Assembly (NCBI GenBank): GCA_003139095.1
Contig: PLHW01000030.1
Span: 513 to 64,512 of the forward strand
Direction: 5' to 3'
Length of the DNA: 64,000 bases
Origin: Acidobacteriaceae bacterium
Lineage (GTDB): Bacteria > Acidobacteriota > Terriglobia > Terriglobales > Acidobacteriaceae
The notes beneath the pieces are model-generated. The model ran no database searches. It was given only the letters and a program-made list of their open reading frames with translations, and was not told the DNA's origin. Shown piece by piece: positions 52,290 to 61,242 of the stretch (its first letter is position 1; each line of letters opens with the position of its first letter). Made by a program: the position numbers and the translations under genes.

Positions 52290-54587
52290 TTGACTTCACT
52301 GCGCTCTTTTGTCGCATATCTCGCAACGATCACCATCGCTCATCTCACTTTTGCGCAATCGGCGCAGGTTCCAGCTCCGGAGACTTCCCGTCTAGCCGGC
52401 TATTCGTCCGAATCCTCCATGGCAGAGCGCGAGTGGGAAAAGAAACTTCGGGCCGGCATCCTCCCGGAGAACTTGCGTCAGAACATGCAACATCTAACTG
52501 CCCGTCCGCACCATGTGGGTTCTCCCTATGACAAGGAGAATGCGGACTGGATCCTGTCCAAGTTCAAAGAATGGGGATTTGACGCCCGCATCGAATCCTT
52601 CCAGGTGCTTTTCCCGACGCCCAAAGAGCGCATCGTCGAAATGATCGAGCCAACTAAGTTCCGAGCCAAGCTGCAGGAACCTGCCGTCCCTGGCGATCCG
52701 ACCTCCAATCAAATCGCCGAGCAGTTGCCGACGTATAACGCGTATTCCATCGACGGAGACGTGACCGCGCCGCTGGTATATGTGAACTATGGCAGCCGTG
52801 AAGATTACGAGCAACTCGACCGTCTGGGGATTTCCGTTAAGGGCGCCATCGTAATCGCGCGCTACGGCGAAGACTGGCGCGGCACCAAGCCCAAAGTTGC
52901 GGCCGAGCATGAGGCGATCGGTTGCATCATTTATTCCGATCCCAAGGACGATGGTTTCTTCAACGGCGACGACTATCCCAAGGGTGGATGGAGGCCGCGC
53001 GAAGGCGTGCAACGCGGCAGCGTCATGGACACGGACTACCCCGGCGATCCTCTAACCCCCGGAGTGGGCGCCACTGCCGACGCCAAGCGGCTCGACATCA
53101 AAGACGCGAAGACCATTACCAAGATTCCCGTGTTGCCGATTTCCTGGGGCGATGCGCTGCCCTTGCTTAGCGCCTTGCAGGGACCGGTTGCGCCGGAGGC
53201 ATGGCGAGGAGCCTTGCCCATCACCTATCACGTGGGACCGGGCCCCGCGAAAGTTCATCTGAAAGTGGCGTCGAACTGGGACTTGAAGCCGGTCAACGAC
53301 GTGATTGCCGTTATGCGCGGATCGGATGCGCCCGAGGAGTGGGTGATCCGCGGCAATCATTATGATGCCTGGGTCAATGGCGCCGATGACCCGATCTCGG
53401 GGATGGTAACGGTTTTGGAAGAAGCTCGCGTGCTCGGCGAGCTGCATAAACAAGGATGGAATCCGAAGCGGACGATCGTATTCTGCGCGTGGGACGGCGA
53501 AGAGCCCGGCCTCTTGGGCTCGACTGAGTGGGTCGAAACCCATCGCGACGAACTTCAGAAACGAGCCGTCGCCTACATCAATTCCGATAGCAATGGCAGG
53601 GGCTTTTTCCGCGCCGGCGGTACGCATGACTTGCAACACCTTATCAACGATGTAACTCATGATATTCAAGATCCGGAGAAACACATCTCCGTTCAGCAAC
53701 GAGCGCGTCTGCGGCGAATTGAAAGGGCACCCAACGCTGAGGAGCGAGCCGAGATCAGAAAAAGCGACGATGTGCGGATCGGAGAACTGGGAGACGGTTC
53801 GGACTACACGGCATTCATCGACTACGCCGGCATCTCCGCTCTCAACATCGGCTATGGCGGTGAGAACGAGGGCGACTCTTATCATTCCATCTACGACGAC
53901 TTCTACTGGTACACCAAGTTCATGGATACGGATTTCTCTTATGGCCGCACGCTGGCACAAACTGGGGGAACTGCGGTCATGCGACTGGCGGATGCCGACG
54001 TGATTCCCTACGAATACAACGCCGAGGCGGAGACCATCGGACGCTATGTGAAAGAACTGGAGAAGCTGCTCAAAGACAAGCAGGAGGAAATCACCGAGCG
54101 CAATCTGGAACTGAAAGAAGGCGTGTTCACGGCAACGGCCGACCCACGCAAAACTTCTGTCCCTCCCCCCGCCAAGCCGGTTCCACCGTTCATGAATTTT
54201 GCGCCGCTGAAGAACGGCGTTGAGGCAATCAAGAAGAGCGCGGAACGTTATCAATCAGCGTTTGCCAAATGGCAGACTGGCGCAACCGATTTGCCGGCCC
54301 AGACCACCGCAGCTCTGAACGCAGAGCTCATCCAGATTCAGAGAACGTTCTTAACCGAGAGAGGCTTGCCGGAGCGCCCGTGGTTCAAGCATCAGGTCTA
54401 CGCTCCCGGCGCCTACACCGGCTACGGGGCCAAGCCGATTGCGGCGGTACGTGAATACATGGATCAGGAAAAATGGAAGGAAGCGGAGGCGCAGGTTCCC
54501 CTGGTTGGCCAAGTGCTGGAAAATGTCGCGGTCGCGATTGGCAAAGCCGCGGACGATCTGGAGAAGGCGGTGGAGCCGGGGCGGTAG
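52290..54587 (+). CDS. secreted M28 peptidase of the glutamate carboxypeptidase II (PSMA/TFR-like) type
   Basis: This is a 765-residue protein. A signal peptide lies within the first 24 residues. A protease-associated domain follows at about residues 150-270 (VYVNYGSREDYEQLDRLGIS). The M28 catalytic domain has zinc ligands in GNHYDAWVNGADDPISG, AWDGEEPGLLGSTEWVE, NSDSNGRGFF and YHSIYDDFYW. A C-terminal TFR-like dimerisation domain covers the last roughly 180 residues. It likely removes C-terminal Glu or Asp residues from peptides. The start is TTG with GAGGAGG five bases upstream. Confidence 0.9.
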   Translation: MTSLRSFVAYLATITIAHLTFAQSAQVPAPETSRLAGYSSESSMAEREWEKKLRAGILPENLRQNMQHLTARPHHVGSPYDKENADWILSKFKEWGFDARIESFQVLFPTPKERIVEMIEPTKFRAKLQEPAVPGDPTSNQIAEQLPTYNAYSIDGDVTAPLVYVNYGSREDYEQLDRLGISVKGAIVIARYGEDWRGTKPKVAAEHEAIGCIIYSDPKDDGFFNGDDYPKGGWRPREGVQRGSVMDTDYPGDPLTPGVGATADAKRLDIKDAKTITKIPVLPISWGDALPLLSALQGPVAPEAWRGALPITYHVGPGPAKVHLKVASNWDLKPVNDVIAVMRGSDAPEEWVIRGNHYDAWVNGADDPISGMVTVLEEARVLGELHKQGWNPKRTIVFCAWDGEEPGLLGSTEWVETHRDELQKRAVAYINSDSNGRGFFRAGGTHDLQHLINDVTHDIQDPEKHISVQQRARLRRIERAPNAEERAEIRKSDDVRIGELGDGSDYTAFIDYAGISALNIGYGGENEGDSYHSIYDDFYWYTKFMDTDFSYGRTLAQTGGTAVMRLADADVIPYEYNAEAETIGRYVKELEKLLKDKQEEITERNLELKEGVFTATADPRKTSVPPPAKPVPPFMNFAPLKNGVEAIKKSAERYQSAFAKWQTGATDLPAQTTAALNAELIQIQRTFLTERGLPERPWFKHQVYAPGAYTGYGAKPIAAVREYMDQEKWKEAEAQVPLVGQVLENVAVAIGKAADDLEKAVEPGR

Positions 54588-55044
54588 GTGACCTTAACCA
54601 GGTTCACGTGGCTATCGCTGCTCCCGCCGGGAAACAACGGCGCCCATTTATTCGCTCAATCACGCACGCTCAGGATCAGACATTTCAACAGCCTCGACTT
54701 TCTCCAGTGCGAACGTATTCCGAAATCAGTCCTGCGCTCGGCCCGCCGAGGCTCACTTTCCCCAGGAGATGAATTTCTTGCGAAGCGAGGCTAACAACTC
54801 CAGTGTCTCCAACTTCAGCAGCTTCGAGAGTCGCTTTAGATAAGTTCTCTTTCGGGTGGCCTTGCTGCTCCGAGTTGCGTATCAGCCTTGGTGTTTTCCG
54901 GTTGAAATCCCCTCCCGCCGGCGCTACACTTGCCGCTCCTCCCCAGGAAGTGGTGCGGATGCGCACGTCTGAATCCACCCCCTCCATTTCATCAAGTCAA
55001 TTTTGCGCGGGAGAGTTTTTGCGCGGAGGCATTTGCGCAACGCC
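54588..55044. other. intergenic region, nothing recognised
   Basis: About 450 bases between the M28 and the patatin genes. The open frames here are shadows extending from the patatin gene. I see no repeat or terminator with confidence. Confidence 0.45.
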
Positions 55045-57291
55045 ATGGCTACTGACGCCTCACACCGTTTTGAGAACTGTTTATCCTCGGCGCACTTGTT
55101 TCGCGCGCTGCCCGCTGAGTTCCTTTCCGCACTGGCTGGCCTGGCGGATGACGTGTCCGTGGCCGCGGGCGAAGTATGCGTTGCGGAGGGAGACGTCAGC
55201 GACTGCTTCTTCGTCATCGCCTCCGGCCAGGTGCGCCTCACGCCGCGCGGCACCGAGGGCCGCAAGAACGCCGCCCTCGAATTTGGCGCGGGCGCCTGCT
55301 TTGGAGAAGTCGGATTTCTCACCGGAGACCGCCGCTCCGCCACCGTCCGCGCCGTCGCCGACTGCGTCCTGCTCCGTATTTCCCGGGAAGCCTTCGGCCA
55401 GCTCGCGCGCCAGTTTCCGCGCGAAACAGAGCTGGTCTGCGATCGCATCGTCGCCCGCTCGCGCGAGGTCCATCTTTCCTCCGCGCTTCGCCGCAGCGAA
55501 CTCTTCGGCTCGGTCGACGGAGAAATTCTGCGCGCGCTCGAGGCCGAGCTCGAACTCGTGAACCTCGGCAGCGGAGAGATTCTGTTTCGCCGCGGCGACC
55601 CCGGCGACGCCATGTACCTCGTCATTGCCGGCCGCCTCCGCATTGCCCTCGACACCCCAGACGCCGCCCGCGCCCCCGAGCGCGTTCTCGCCGAACTCGC
55701 CTCCGGCGATACGCTCGGAGAGATGGCCGTCCTCAGCGGCGAGCCCCGCTCCGCCACCGTCTACGCCTTTCGCGATACCCAGCTTGCCTGCCTTTCCCGC
55801 GAAGGTTTTCAGCGCCTCCTGCAAAAGTATCCCGCCGTGGTGGCGCTGTTTTTCACGCGAAAAATGGTGCGCCTCATGCAGGAGCAGATTTCCGGCGCCG
55901 CCCCCCGCTCCGCTGGCCTGCGCACAATGGCCGTCATTCCCGCGCATCCCGGCGCCCCCGTGCCCGAGTTCTGCGCCAAATTTGCCCGCGCCCTGGCCCC
56001 GCTCGATTCCACCATGCACGTAACCAGCGACTCCGTCGATGCCGCGCTCGGCCGCGTCGGCGCAGCCCAGGCCGAGGGAGAAGCCGCCCAACAGCGCGTT
56101 ACCGAGTGGCTCAACCAACTCGAAGAGCAATTCCGCTATGTGCTCTACGAAGCCGACGCCCACCAATCCCAATGGACCGAGCGCTGCCTCCGCCAGGCCG
56201 ACCACGTCCTTGTCGTCGCCGACGCCGACGCCGACCCCGCCCTCGGTGAAATCGAGCGCACCCTCATGTCGGCCGACCAAGCCCGCCGCCAGAAGATCAG
56301 CCTCGTGCTCACCTATCGCCGCCCGGGCAATCCGTCGGGAACAGGAAGATGGCTCGCCGCCCGCGAAGGCTACCGCCATCATCATGTCCGGCTCGTCGCC
56401 CCCGATGACTTTGCCCGCATCGCCCGTTTTTTCACCGGCCGCGCCTTCGGCCTCGTGCTCGGAGGAGGATTTGCCCGCGGCATCGCCCACATCGGCGTCT
56501 TGCGGGCCCTGGAAGAGGCAAACATTCCCATCGATCTCATCGGCGGCACCAGCATGGGCTCCATGGTCGCCGGCCTTTGGTCCCTCGGCATGCAGCGCAG
56601 CGAGATGATCGACCGTCTCCGCCGCGGCGGCATCGCCGCCTTCCGCGACTTCACCTTTCCTCTCGTCAGCTTCACCCGCGGCCTCAAAATGTGGCAGATG
56701 GTCAGCGAGGTCGGCGGCGACATGCAGATTGAAGATCTCTGGACCCCCTATTTTTGTGTCTCGGCCATCCTCAACCGCGCCGAAGTCAAGGTCCACACCC
56801 GCGGCTCGCTCACCAAGAGCGTCCTCGCCAGTTCGCGCGCGCCCGGAGTTTTTCCGCCCATCGTCTGGGACGACGATCTCCTCGTCGATGGCGGCATCAT
56901 CAACAATGTTCCGGTGGATGTGATGCAGGAATATTCCAATCACGGCACCATCATCGCCGTGGATGTCTCGCCCAGTCCGGAGTCGGCGAAAACAGAAGAC
57001 TACGGCATGGCCTTCTCCGGATCGCGCATGCTCCTCCGCAAGCTCAACCCGTTTTCTTCCGGAACCTATCCTCCGAGCATCATCACCGTCTTGATGAAGA
57101 CCATCGACTTCAGCAGCGAGTCCTACCGCCGCCAGGTCGCCGACGGAGCCGACCTCTATCTAAGGCCCACGCTCACGGGTTTCCGCTTCGACGACTTCCG
57201 CCGCGCCGAACAGATGGCCGAAGCCGCCTACCAATACGCCCGCCAGGCCATCGCCGAGTGGAATCGCCAGCCTCAGAAAAAAACCGCCTGA
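55045..57291 (+). CDS. patatin-like phospholipase with two cyclic-nucleotide-binding domains (NTE-like)
   Basis: This is a 748-residue protein with two cNMP-binding domains in tandem, at about residues 10-130 (GEVGFLTGDRRSATVRAV) and 145-270 (GEMAVLSGEPRSATVYAF), both with the phosphate-binding GE...RSAT pattern. A linker region follows. The patatin domain has oxyanion motif GGGFARGIAHIGVLRALEEA, nucleophile GTSMGS and catalytic Asp in LVDGGIINNVPVD. The architecture matches the neuropathy target esterase/RssA-like lysophospholipases. ATG 55045 is chosen; a TTG at 55033 sits closer to a GGAGG. Nucleotide control is suggested by the adenylate cyclase gene nearby. Confidence 0.92.
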   Translation: MATDASHRFENCLSSAHLFRALPAEFLSALAGLADDVSVAAGEVCVAEGDVSDCFFVIASGQVRLTPRGTEGRKNAALEFGAGACFGEVGFLTGDRRSATVRAVADCVLLRISREAFGQLARQFPRETELVCDRIVARSREVHLSSALRRSELFGSVDGEILRALEAELELVNLGSGEILFRRGDPGDAMYLVIAGRLRIALDTPDAARAPERVLAELASGDTLGEMAVLSGEPRSATVYAFRDTQLACLSREGFQRLLQKYPAVVALFFTRKMVRLMQEQISGAAPRSAGLRTMAVIPAHPGAPVPEFCAKFARALAPLDSTMHVTSDSVDAALGRVGAAQAEGEAAQQRVTEWLNQLEEQFRYVLYEADAHQSQWTERCLRQADHVLVVADADADPALGEIERTLMSADQARRQKISLVLTYRRPGNPSGTGRWLAAREGYRHHHVRLVAPDDFARIARFFTGRAFGLVLGGGFARGIAHIGVLRALEEANIPIDLIGGTSMGSMVAGLWSLGMQRSEMIDRLRRGGIAAFRDFTFPLVSFTRGLKMWQMVSEVGGDMQIEDLWTPYFCVSAILNRAEVKVHTRGSLTKSVLASSRAPGVFPPIVWDDDLLVDGGIINNVPVDVMQEYSNHGTIIAVDVSPSPESAKTEDYGMAFSGSRMLLRKLNPFSSGTYPPSIITVLMKTIDFSSESYRRQVADGADLYLRPTLTGFRFDDFRRAEQMAEAAYQYARQAIAEWNRQPQKKTA

Positions 57292-57502
57292 AAATCGCGC
57301 CCTTTCCCTCCGCTCATCGCCTTCTTGGCGCGACGAGAGCGATATTTGCGGCCTCCGCCTGATAAGAGGGTTTTCAAAGCGCTTCGCTGAAATCCGCTTC
57401 ATAATCCCCATAAAAACCGGCATCAAGCAGAGGACTAGGTTTGCTTGGAACGGCTTTTTCGTGACAATCCACGAGGCACACGGTAGCATAAATTAAACGC
57501 GA

Positions 57503-57751
57503 ATGAGAGCTATGATTCACAGTGTCAAAGACCTGTCACCCGACCAAAAGCTGGCCATTGAAAGCCTGCTCGGTCGCCCCATTTCCGAAGGAGAGCAAGT
57601 GAGCGTGCGCACCGTGCCCGCTTCGCCGGAATGGCTCATGTCCATCCAACAGGACTCCAGGAATAAGGGCACCGATAAACTCACAATGGAAGAAATCGAC
57701 ACGGAAATTGCCGCAGCACGACGTGAGCGCGGCCAGCGGCCCGGACAGTGA
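57503..57751 (+). CDS. putative antitoxin of a PIN-type toxin-antitoxin pair
   Basis: This is an 82-residue protein of unrecognised family. It has a short N-terminal helix region (DLSPDQKLAIESLLGRPIS) and a C-terminus with MEEIDTEIAAARRERGQ, as seen in small antitoxins. Its stop overlaps the start of the PIN gene (GTGA), the usual antitoxin-first organisation. Confidence 0.65.
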   Translation: MRAMIHSVKDLSPDQKLAIESLLGRPISEGEQVSVRTVPASPEWLMSIQQDSRNKGTDKLTMEEIDTEIAAARRERGQRPGQ

Positions 57752-58074
57752 TTCGGGTCGTCATCGACACCAACGTTTTGGTTTCAGCATTATTGACCAG
57801 CGGCGGCTTGCCGGAGGCTGTCATCGACCTTGCCATTTCCGGCGAGGTGCAGTGGTTTGCCTCCGAATCGATTCTCGCCGAATACGAGGACGTGCTCAAC
57901 CGTCCTCGGCTCGCAATCGATTCTGGCAAAGCCGCAGACGCAATGGCCAGAATCCGGGCAATTGTCTCCCTCGTCTCACCGGCAGTACGCGTTGCAGCGG
58001 CAAGTGACACCGACGATAATCGGTTCCTCGAATGCGCCGAGGCCGCGCAAGCCCGTTACCTCGTTACGATATAA
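57748..58074 (+). CDS. PIN-domain toxin, C-terminally truncated
   Basis: This is a 108-residue PIN-domain protein of the COG1569-type toxin family. Acidic metal ligands are visible in VVIDTNVLVSALL, ESILAEYEDVL and SDTDDNRFLECAEA. The frame stops at YLVTI, just where family members continue with a G(D/N)-containing strand and a further acidic residue, usually to about 135-145 residues. The fourth acidic position is therefore missing, so the nuclease may be inactive. The start is GTG, overlapping the antitoxin stop. Confidence 0.8.
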   Translation: MIRVVIDTNVLVSALLTSGGLPEAVIDLAISGEVQWFASESILAEYEDVLNRPRLAIDSGKAADAMARIRAIVSLVSPAVRVAAASDTDDNRFLECAEAAQARYLVTI

Positions 58075-58178
58075 CTCCAGCAAGAAATAATGCGAGTCCC
58101 GAACCCTGCCCCCGACCCACCCCAGCCCCCGGCCAACTCAACCCAATATAATAGTCACTCCACCACCAGAGGAGAGGT

Positions 58179-59180
58179 GTGACTTTGAGTGTGGGGAAAG
58201 TTTATCTCGCCGCATCCTCGCCCGAGAGCACGCTCGAACTCGCGCTGGACGCGGGCACCGCCTGGACTATCGGGCGCTCCGCGGACAACGCGCTGGTCTG
58301 CAACGACAAATCCATGTCCCGCCGCCACGGCATGATTCAGCAGATGCAGCCCGGCAAGTATTACTTTATTGACCTTGGCAGCAGCAACGGATCCTCGTTG
58401 AACGGGCGCCGCATTACCATCCCCATCGAATTGCGCGACCAGGACTGCATCGTCTGCGGTGCCACGCGCCTCACGTTTCATGACCACTCGAAAGGCGCGG
58501 GTGCAAGCCAGGCCAACGAAAGCGACGGCGCGACCATGGTGCTCTACGCCCGCCGCACCATCACCGTGCTGGTCGTCGACATTCGCGACTTCACGCCCCT
58601 CACCCGTCAACTGAATGATGCGGTGCTCGCCCAGACCATCGGCACCTGGTTTCGCCACGCGGGAATGATTCTTCGCCGCTACGGCGCCTCCGGAGACAAA
58701 TACATTGGCGATGCCGTCATGGCCGTATGGACGCACGCCACCGAAACACCAACCAGCGCCGAGATCTGCGACATTCTGAAGGCGCTGTCCGAGATCGAGG
58801 CATTTACCCGAACCCTGCACCAGCAATTTCCCCTGCCCGCGGCGCTCCGGGTGGGCGCGGGCGTCAATACGGGAATCTCCATCATGAGCAACACCGGCCC
58901 GCAGGAGAATCCCGATTTCAGTCCGCTCGGCGACGCGGTAAACGCCGGCTTCCGCCTTGAGACAGCGACCAAGAAGGCGGGGTTCGACGTAGCCCTCGGT
59001 CGCGCGACGGCCGAAGCGCTCAACCGAAGCGGGACCTTTGCCGCCCACTTCCAGAAAAAGTCAGTGGAGTTGAAGGGCTACGACGAGGCGGTCGAGGCCT
59101 GGTTTACGACATTTGACACTCTGAAGGATTATTTGGCGGCGGTGGCGCTGGACCGGAGTCACCGTACTTCGCCGCAGTAG
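58179..59180 (+). CDS. FHA domain - class III adenylate/guanylate cyclase
   Basis: This is a 333-residue cytoplasmic protein. The FHA domain, at about residues 5-95, has GRSADNALVCNDKSMSRRHG and IDLGSSNGSSLNGRRI, a phosphothreonine reader. The class III cyclase domain, at about residues 120-310, has both metal-binding Asp (VVDIRDFTPL and YIGDAVMAVW), the Lys of GASGDKYIGD and the transition-state Asn of GDAVNAGFRLE, so it should be active. The start is GTG at 58179 with GGAG upstream; a TTG two codons later is possible. It may supply the ligand for the cNMP-binding patatin protein and for CRP-type regulators. Confidence 0.9.
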   Translation: MTLSVGKVYLAASSPESTLELALDAGTAWTIGRSADNALVCNDKSMSRRHGMIQQMQPGKYYFIDLGSSNGSSLNGRRITIPIELRDQDCIVCGATRLTFHDHSKGAGASQANESDGATMVLYARRTITVLVVDIRDFTPLTRQLNDAVLAQTIGTWFRHAGMILRRYGASGDKYIGDAVMAVWTHATETPTSAEICDILKALSEIEAFTRTLHQQFPLPAALRVGAGVNTGISIMSNTGPQENPDFSPLGDAVNAGFRLETATKKAGFDVALGRATAEALNRSGTFAAHFQKKSVELKGYDEAVEAWFTTFDTLKDYLAAVALDRSHRTSPQ

Positions 59181-59277
59181 CGGAGGATGGCCGCCGCATT
59201 GAGGCGTGTGGCATTTGGTTTTCGCGCGTTAGTTCTGCTAGTCTGCCAGTTCGACCTTAGGCGAAGGGATTCCATCC

Positions 59278-61062
59278 ATGAAAAATTGGTCACGACGTTT
59301 GCATTGCACTGTGCTGGTTTGCTGTCTCTCTGCGAGCTTGGTTTGGGCTTCGGATAAGACGGCGGAGGCCGCGAAGTCCGAGGCGGGAGCGGGAGCGGCG
59401 GCGTATGAAGCGGCGCAACCGGCGAAGGAAAACCTCGACTACACGATGTACCAGCGGATTCGCGAAGAGGGATTGCGGCACTCGCATGTGATGGAGTATG
59501 CGTCGGGGCTGATGGACGGGATTGGGCCGCGGCTGACGGGATCGCCGAATTTGCGGCGGGCGAACGAGTGGACGCGGGATCAACTGACAGCGATGGGCTG
59601 CGCGAACGTGCATCTGGAAGACTGGGGCGAGTTCGGGATGGGCTGGCAGCAGCTGAATACCTGGGTGCGGATGAGTTCGCCGGATACGGCGGTGTTTATT
59701 GCGCAGGCGGCGCCGTGGTCGCCGTCGACGAATGGGGCGGTGAGTGGGGCGGCGATCTGGCTGGATGTGGACAAGCCGGAGGATTTGGACAAGTACAAGG
59801 GAAAAGTTGCGGGGAAGATCGTGCTGTATGGGGCGATGCGGGAAGTGAAGCCGGTCGATAAGGCGCTGTTCGAGCGCACGGATGAGAAGGAGCTGGCGAA
59901 GACGGCAGAGTATCCGCTGAGCCCGTCGCGGGAGTATGAGCAATATATAAAGGACCGCAAAAAGCGGCAGGAGTTGCAGGAGAAGGTGACGAATTTTCTG
60001 GTGGCGGAGCACGCGCTGGCGGTGGTGCTGCCGAGCCGGGACGGGCGGAACAGCGGGGGCTCCGGGGGAACGATTTTTGACGACGGGAGCTTTGCATGGT
60101 CTACGTATCAGAAGGAGCACGCGCTGCAGTTTCCGGTGGTGGTGATGGCGATCGAGAACTATGGGCGAGTGTACCGGCTGCTGAAGGCGCATGTGCCGGT
60201 GACGATCGAAATGAATGTGGATACGAAGTTCACGGGCGATCACGAGCACGGGTTCGACACGATTGCGGAGATTCCGGGGACGGACGCGAAGTTGAAAGAC
60301 GAAGTGGTGATGGTGGGAGGACACCTGGATTCGTGGGCGTCAGGGACGGGCGCGACGGATAACGGGGCGGGAACGGTGGTAGCGATGGAGGTGATGCGGA
60401 TTTTGAACGCGCTCGGGGTGAAGCCGCGGCGGACGATCCGGATCGGGCTGTGGACGGGCGAAGAGCAGGGATTGTTCGGGTCGGCGCGATACGTGAAAGA
60501 GCATTTTGGATCGGCGCCGCTCTCGACTGCGCCCGACCAGGCGAAGCTGCCGGAGTGGCTGAGGAAAACGGTGGGACCGCTGGAGCTGAAGCCGGAGCAG
60601 GCGAAGATTTCGGGCTACTTCAACGTGGATAACGGGACGGGGAAGATTCTCGGCGTGTACTTGCAGGAGAACGCGGCGGTGGGTCCGATATTTGCGCAGT
60701 GGACGGAGCCGCTGAAGGACCTGGGCGTGACGACGATCACGATGCGCAATACGGGCGGGACGGATCACGAGTCGTTTGATGCGGTGGGGATTCCGGGATT
60801 CCAGTTTATACAGGATGAGATGGACTACACGTCGCGGACGCACCACTCGAATATGGACACGTATGAGCGGTTGCAGGAGCCGGACTTGAAACAGGCGGCG
60901 ACGGTGGAGGCGATTTTTGTGTATAACGCGGCAATGCGGGACGGGATGCTGCCGCGGAAGCCGCTGCCGCATCCGGAACTGGAGGAGCAGAGGAGGAGTC
61001 CGCTGAAGAAAGTGATGCCGGGGGCGGTGGAGGAAGAGGAAGTGAAGGGGCCGGAGAATTAA
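59278..61062 (+). CDS. secreted M28 family peptidase with PA-like insert
   Basis: This is a 594-residue protein. The signal peptide is at residues 1-25 (LHCTVLVCCLSASLVWA). A protease-associated insert lies at about residues 150-270. The M28 zinc site is in MVGGHLDSWASGTGATDNGA, GLWTGEEQGLFGSARYV, FNVDNGTGKI and TRTHHSNMDTYERL. The ending EEEVKGPEN is charged. It resembles carboxypeptidase Q-like exopeptidases. It is the third M28 peptidase in the window, consistent with a protein-degrading lifestyle. Confidence 0.9.
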   Translation: MKNWSRRLHCTVLVCCLSASLVWASDKTAEAAKSEAGAGAAAYEAAQPAKENLDYTMYQRIREEGLRHSHVMEYASGLMDGIGPRLTGSPNLRRANEWTRDQLTAMGCANVHLEDWGEFGMGWQQLNTWVRMSSPDTAVFIAQAAPWSPSTNGAVSGAAIWLDVDKPEDLDKYKGKVAGKIVLYGAMREVKPVDKALFERTDEKELAKTAEYPLSPSREYEQYIKDRKKRQELQEKVTNFLVAEHALAVVLPSRDGRNSGGSGGTIFDDGSFAWSTYQKEHALQFPVVVMAIENYGRVYRLLKAHVPVTIEMNVDTKFTGDHEHGFDTIAEIPGTDAKLKDEVVMVGGHLDSWASGTGATDNGAGTVVAMEVMRILNALGVKPRRTIRIGLWTGEEQGLFGSARYVKEHFGSAPLSTAPDQAKLPEWLRKTVGPLELKPEQAKISGYFNVDNGTGKILGVYLQENAAVGPIFAQWTEPLKDLGVTTITMRNTGGTDHESFDAVGIPGFQFIQDEMDYTSRTHHSNMDTYERLQEPDLKQAATVEAIFVYNAAMRDGMLPRKPLPHPELEEQRRSPLKKVMPGAVEEEEVKGPEN

Positions 61063-61076
61063 GGGTTAGGCTAAGG

Positions 61077-61220
61077 GCTGGGCAAAGGCAACAGCAAAAG
61101 CAAAAGCAACAGCAACAGCAACAGCAACAGCAGAGGCAACAGCAACAGCAACAGAGGCGGACAAGAGTGTCCGCCCCACACATCCCAAGGCAACACCAAC
61201 ACCAGCAACACGAGGCAGCG
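61077..61220. repeat. (aacagc)n microsatellite with embedded GGCGGACAAGAGTGTCCGCC hairpin
   Basis: A run of caaaagc / caacagc units (about 61085-61155) is followed by the hairpin element at 61156-61175 plus CCACAC, then more aacacc/agcaac units. It separates the M28 gene from the convergent UvrC-like gene. The Cys-rich open frame on the minus strand is just a translation of this repeat. Confidence 0.8.
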
Positions 61221-61242
61221 CCTTATTATGGGCGCATCCCCA

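Noticed and set aside
53052-54254. 400-residue open frame antisense to the M28 gene
   Set aside because: Opposite strand encodes zinc ligands of a well-defined peptidase; no motif in the antisense product.
55081-56943. 620-residue open frame antisense to the patatin gene
   Set aside because: Gly/Ala/Glu-rich shadow; the plus-strand product has clear cNMP and patatin motifs in the same DNA.
61001-61183. Cys-rich peptide frame (start MCGADTLVR) on the minus strand
   Set aside because: It is only the translation of the hairpin repeat and the aacagc microsatellite; the same CGADT..R string appears at the other repeat copy near 63200.
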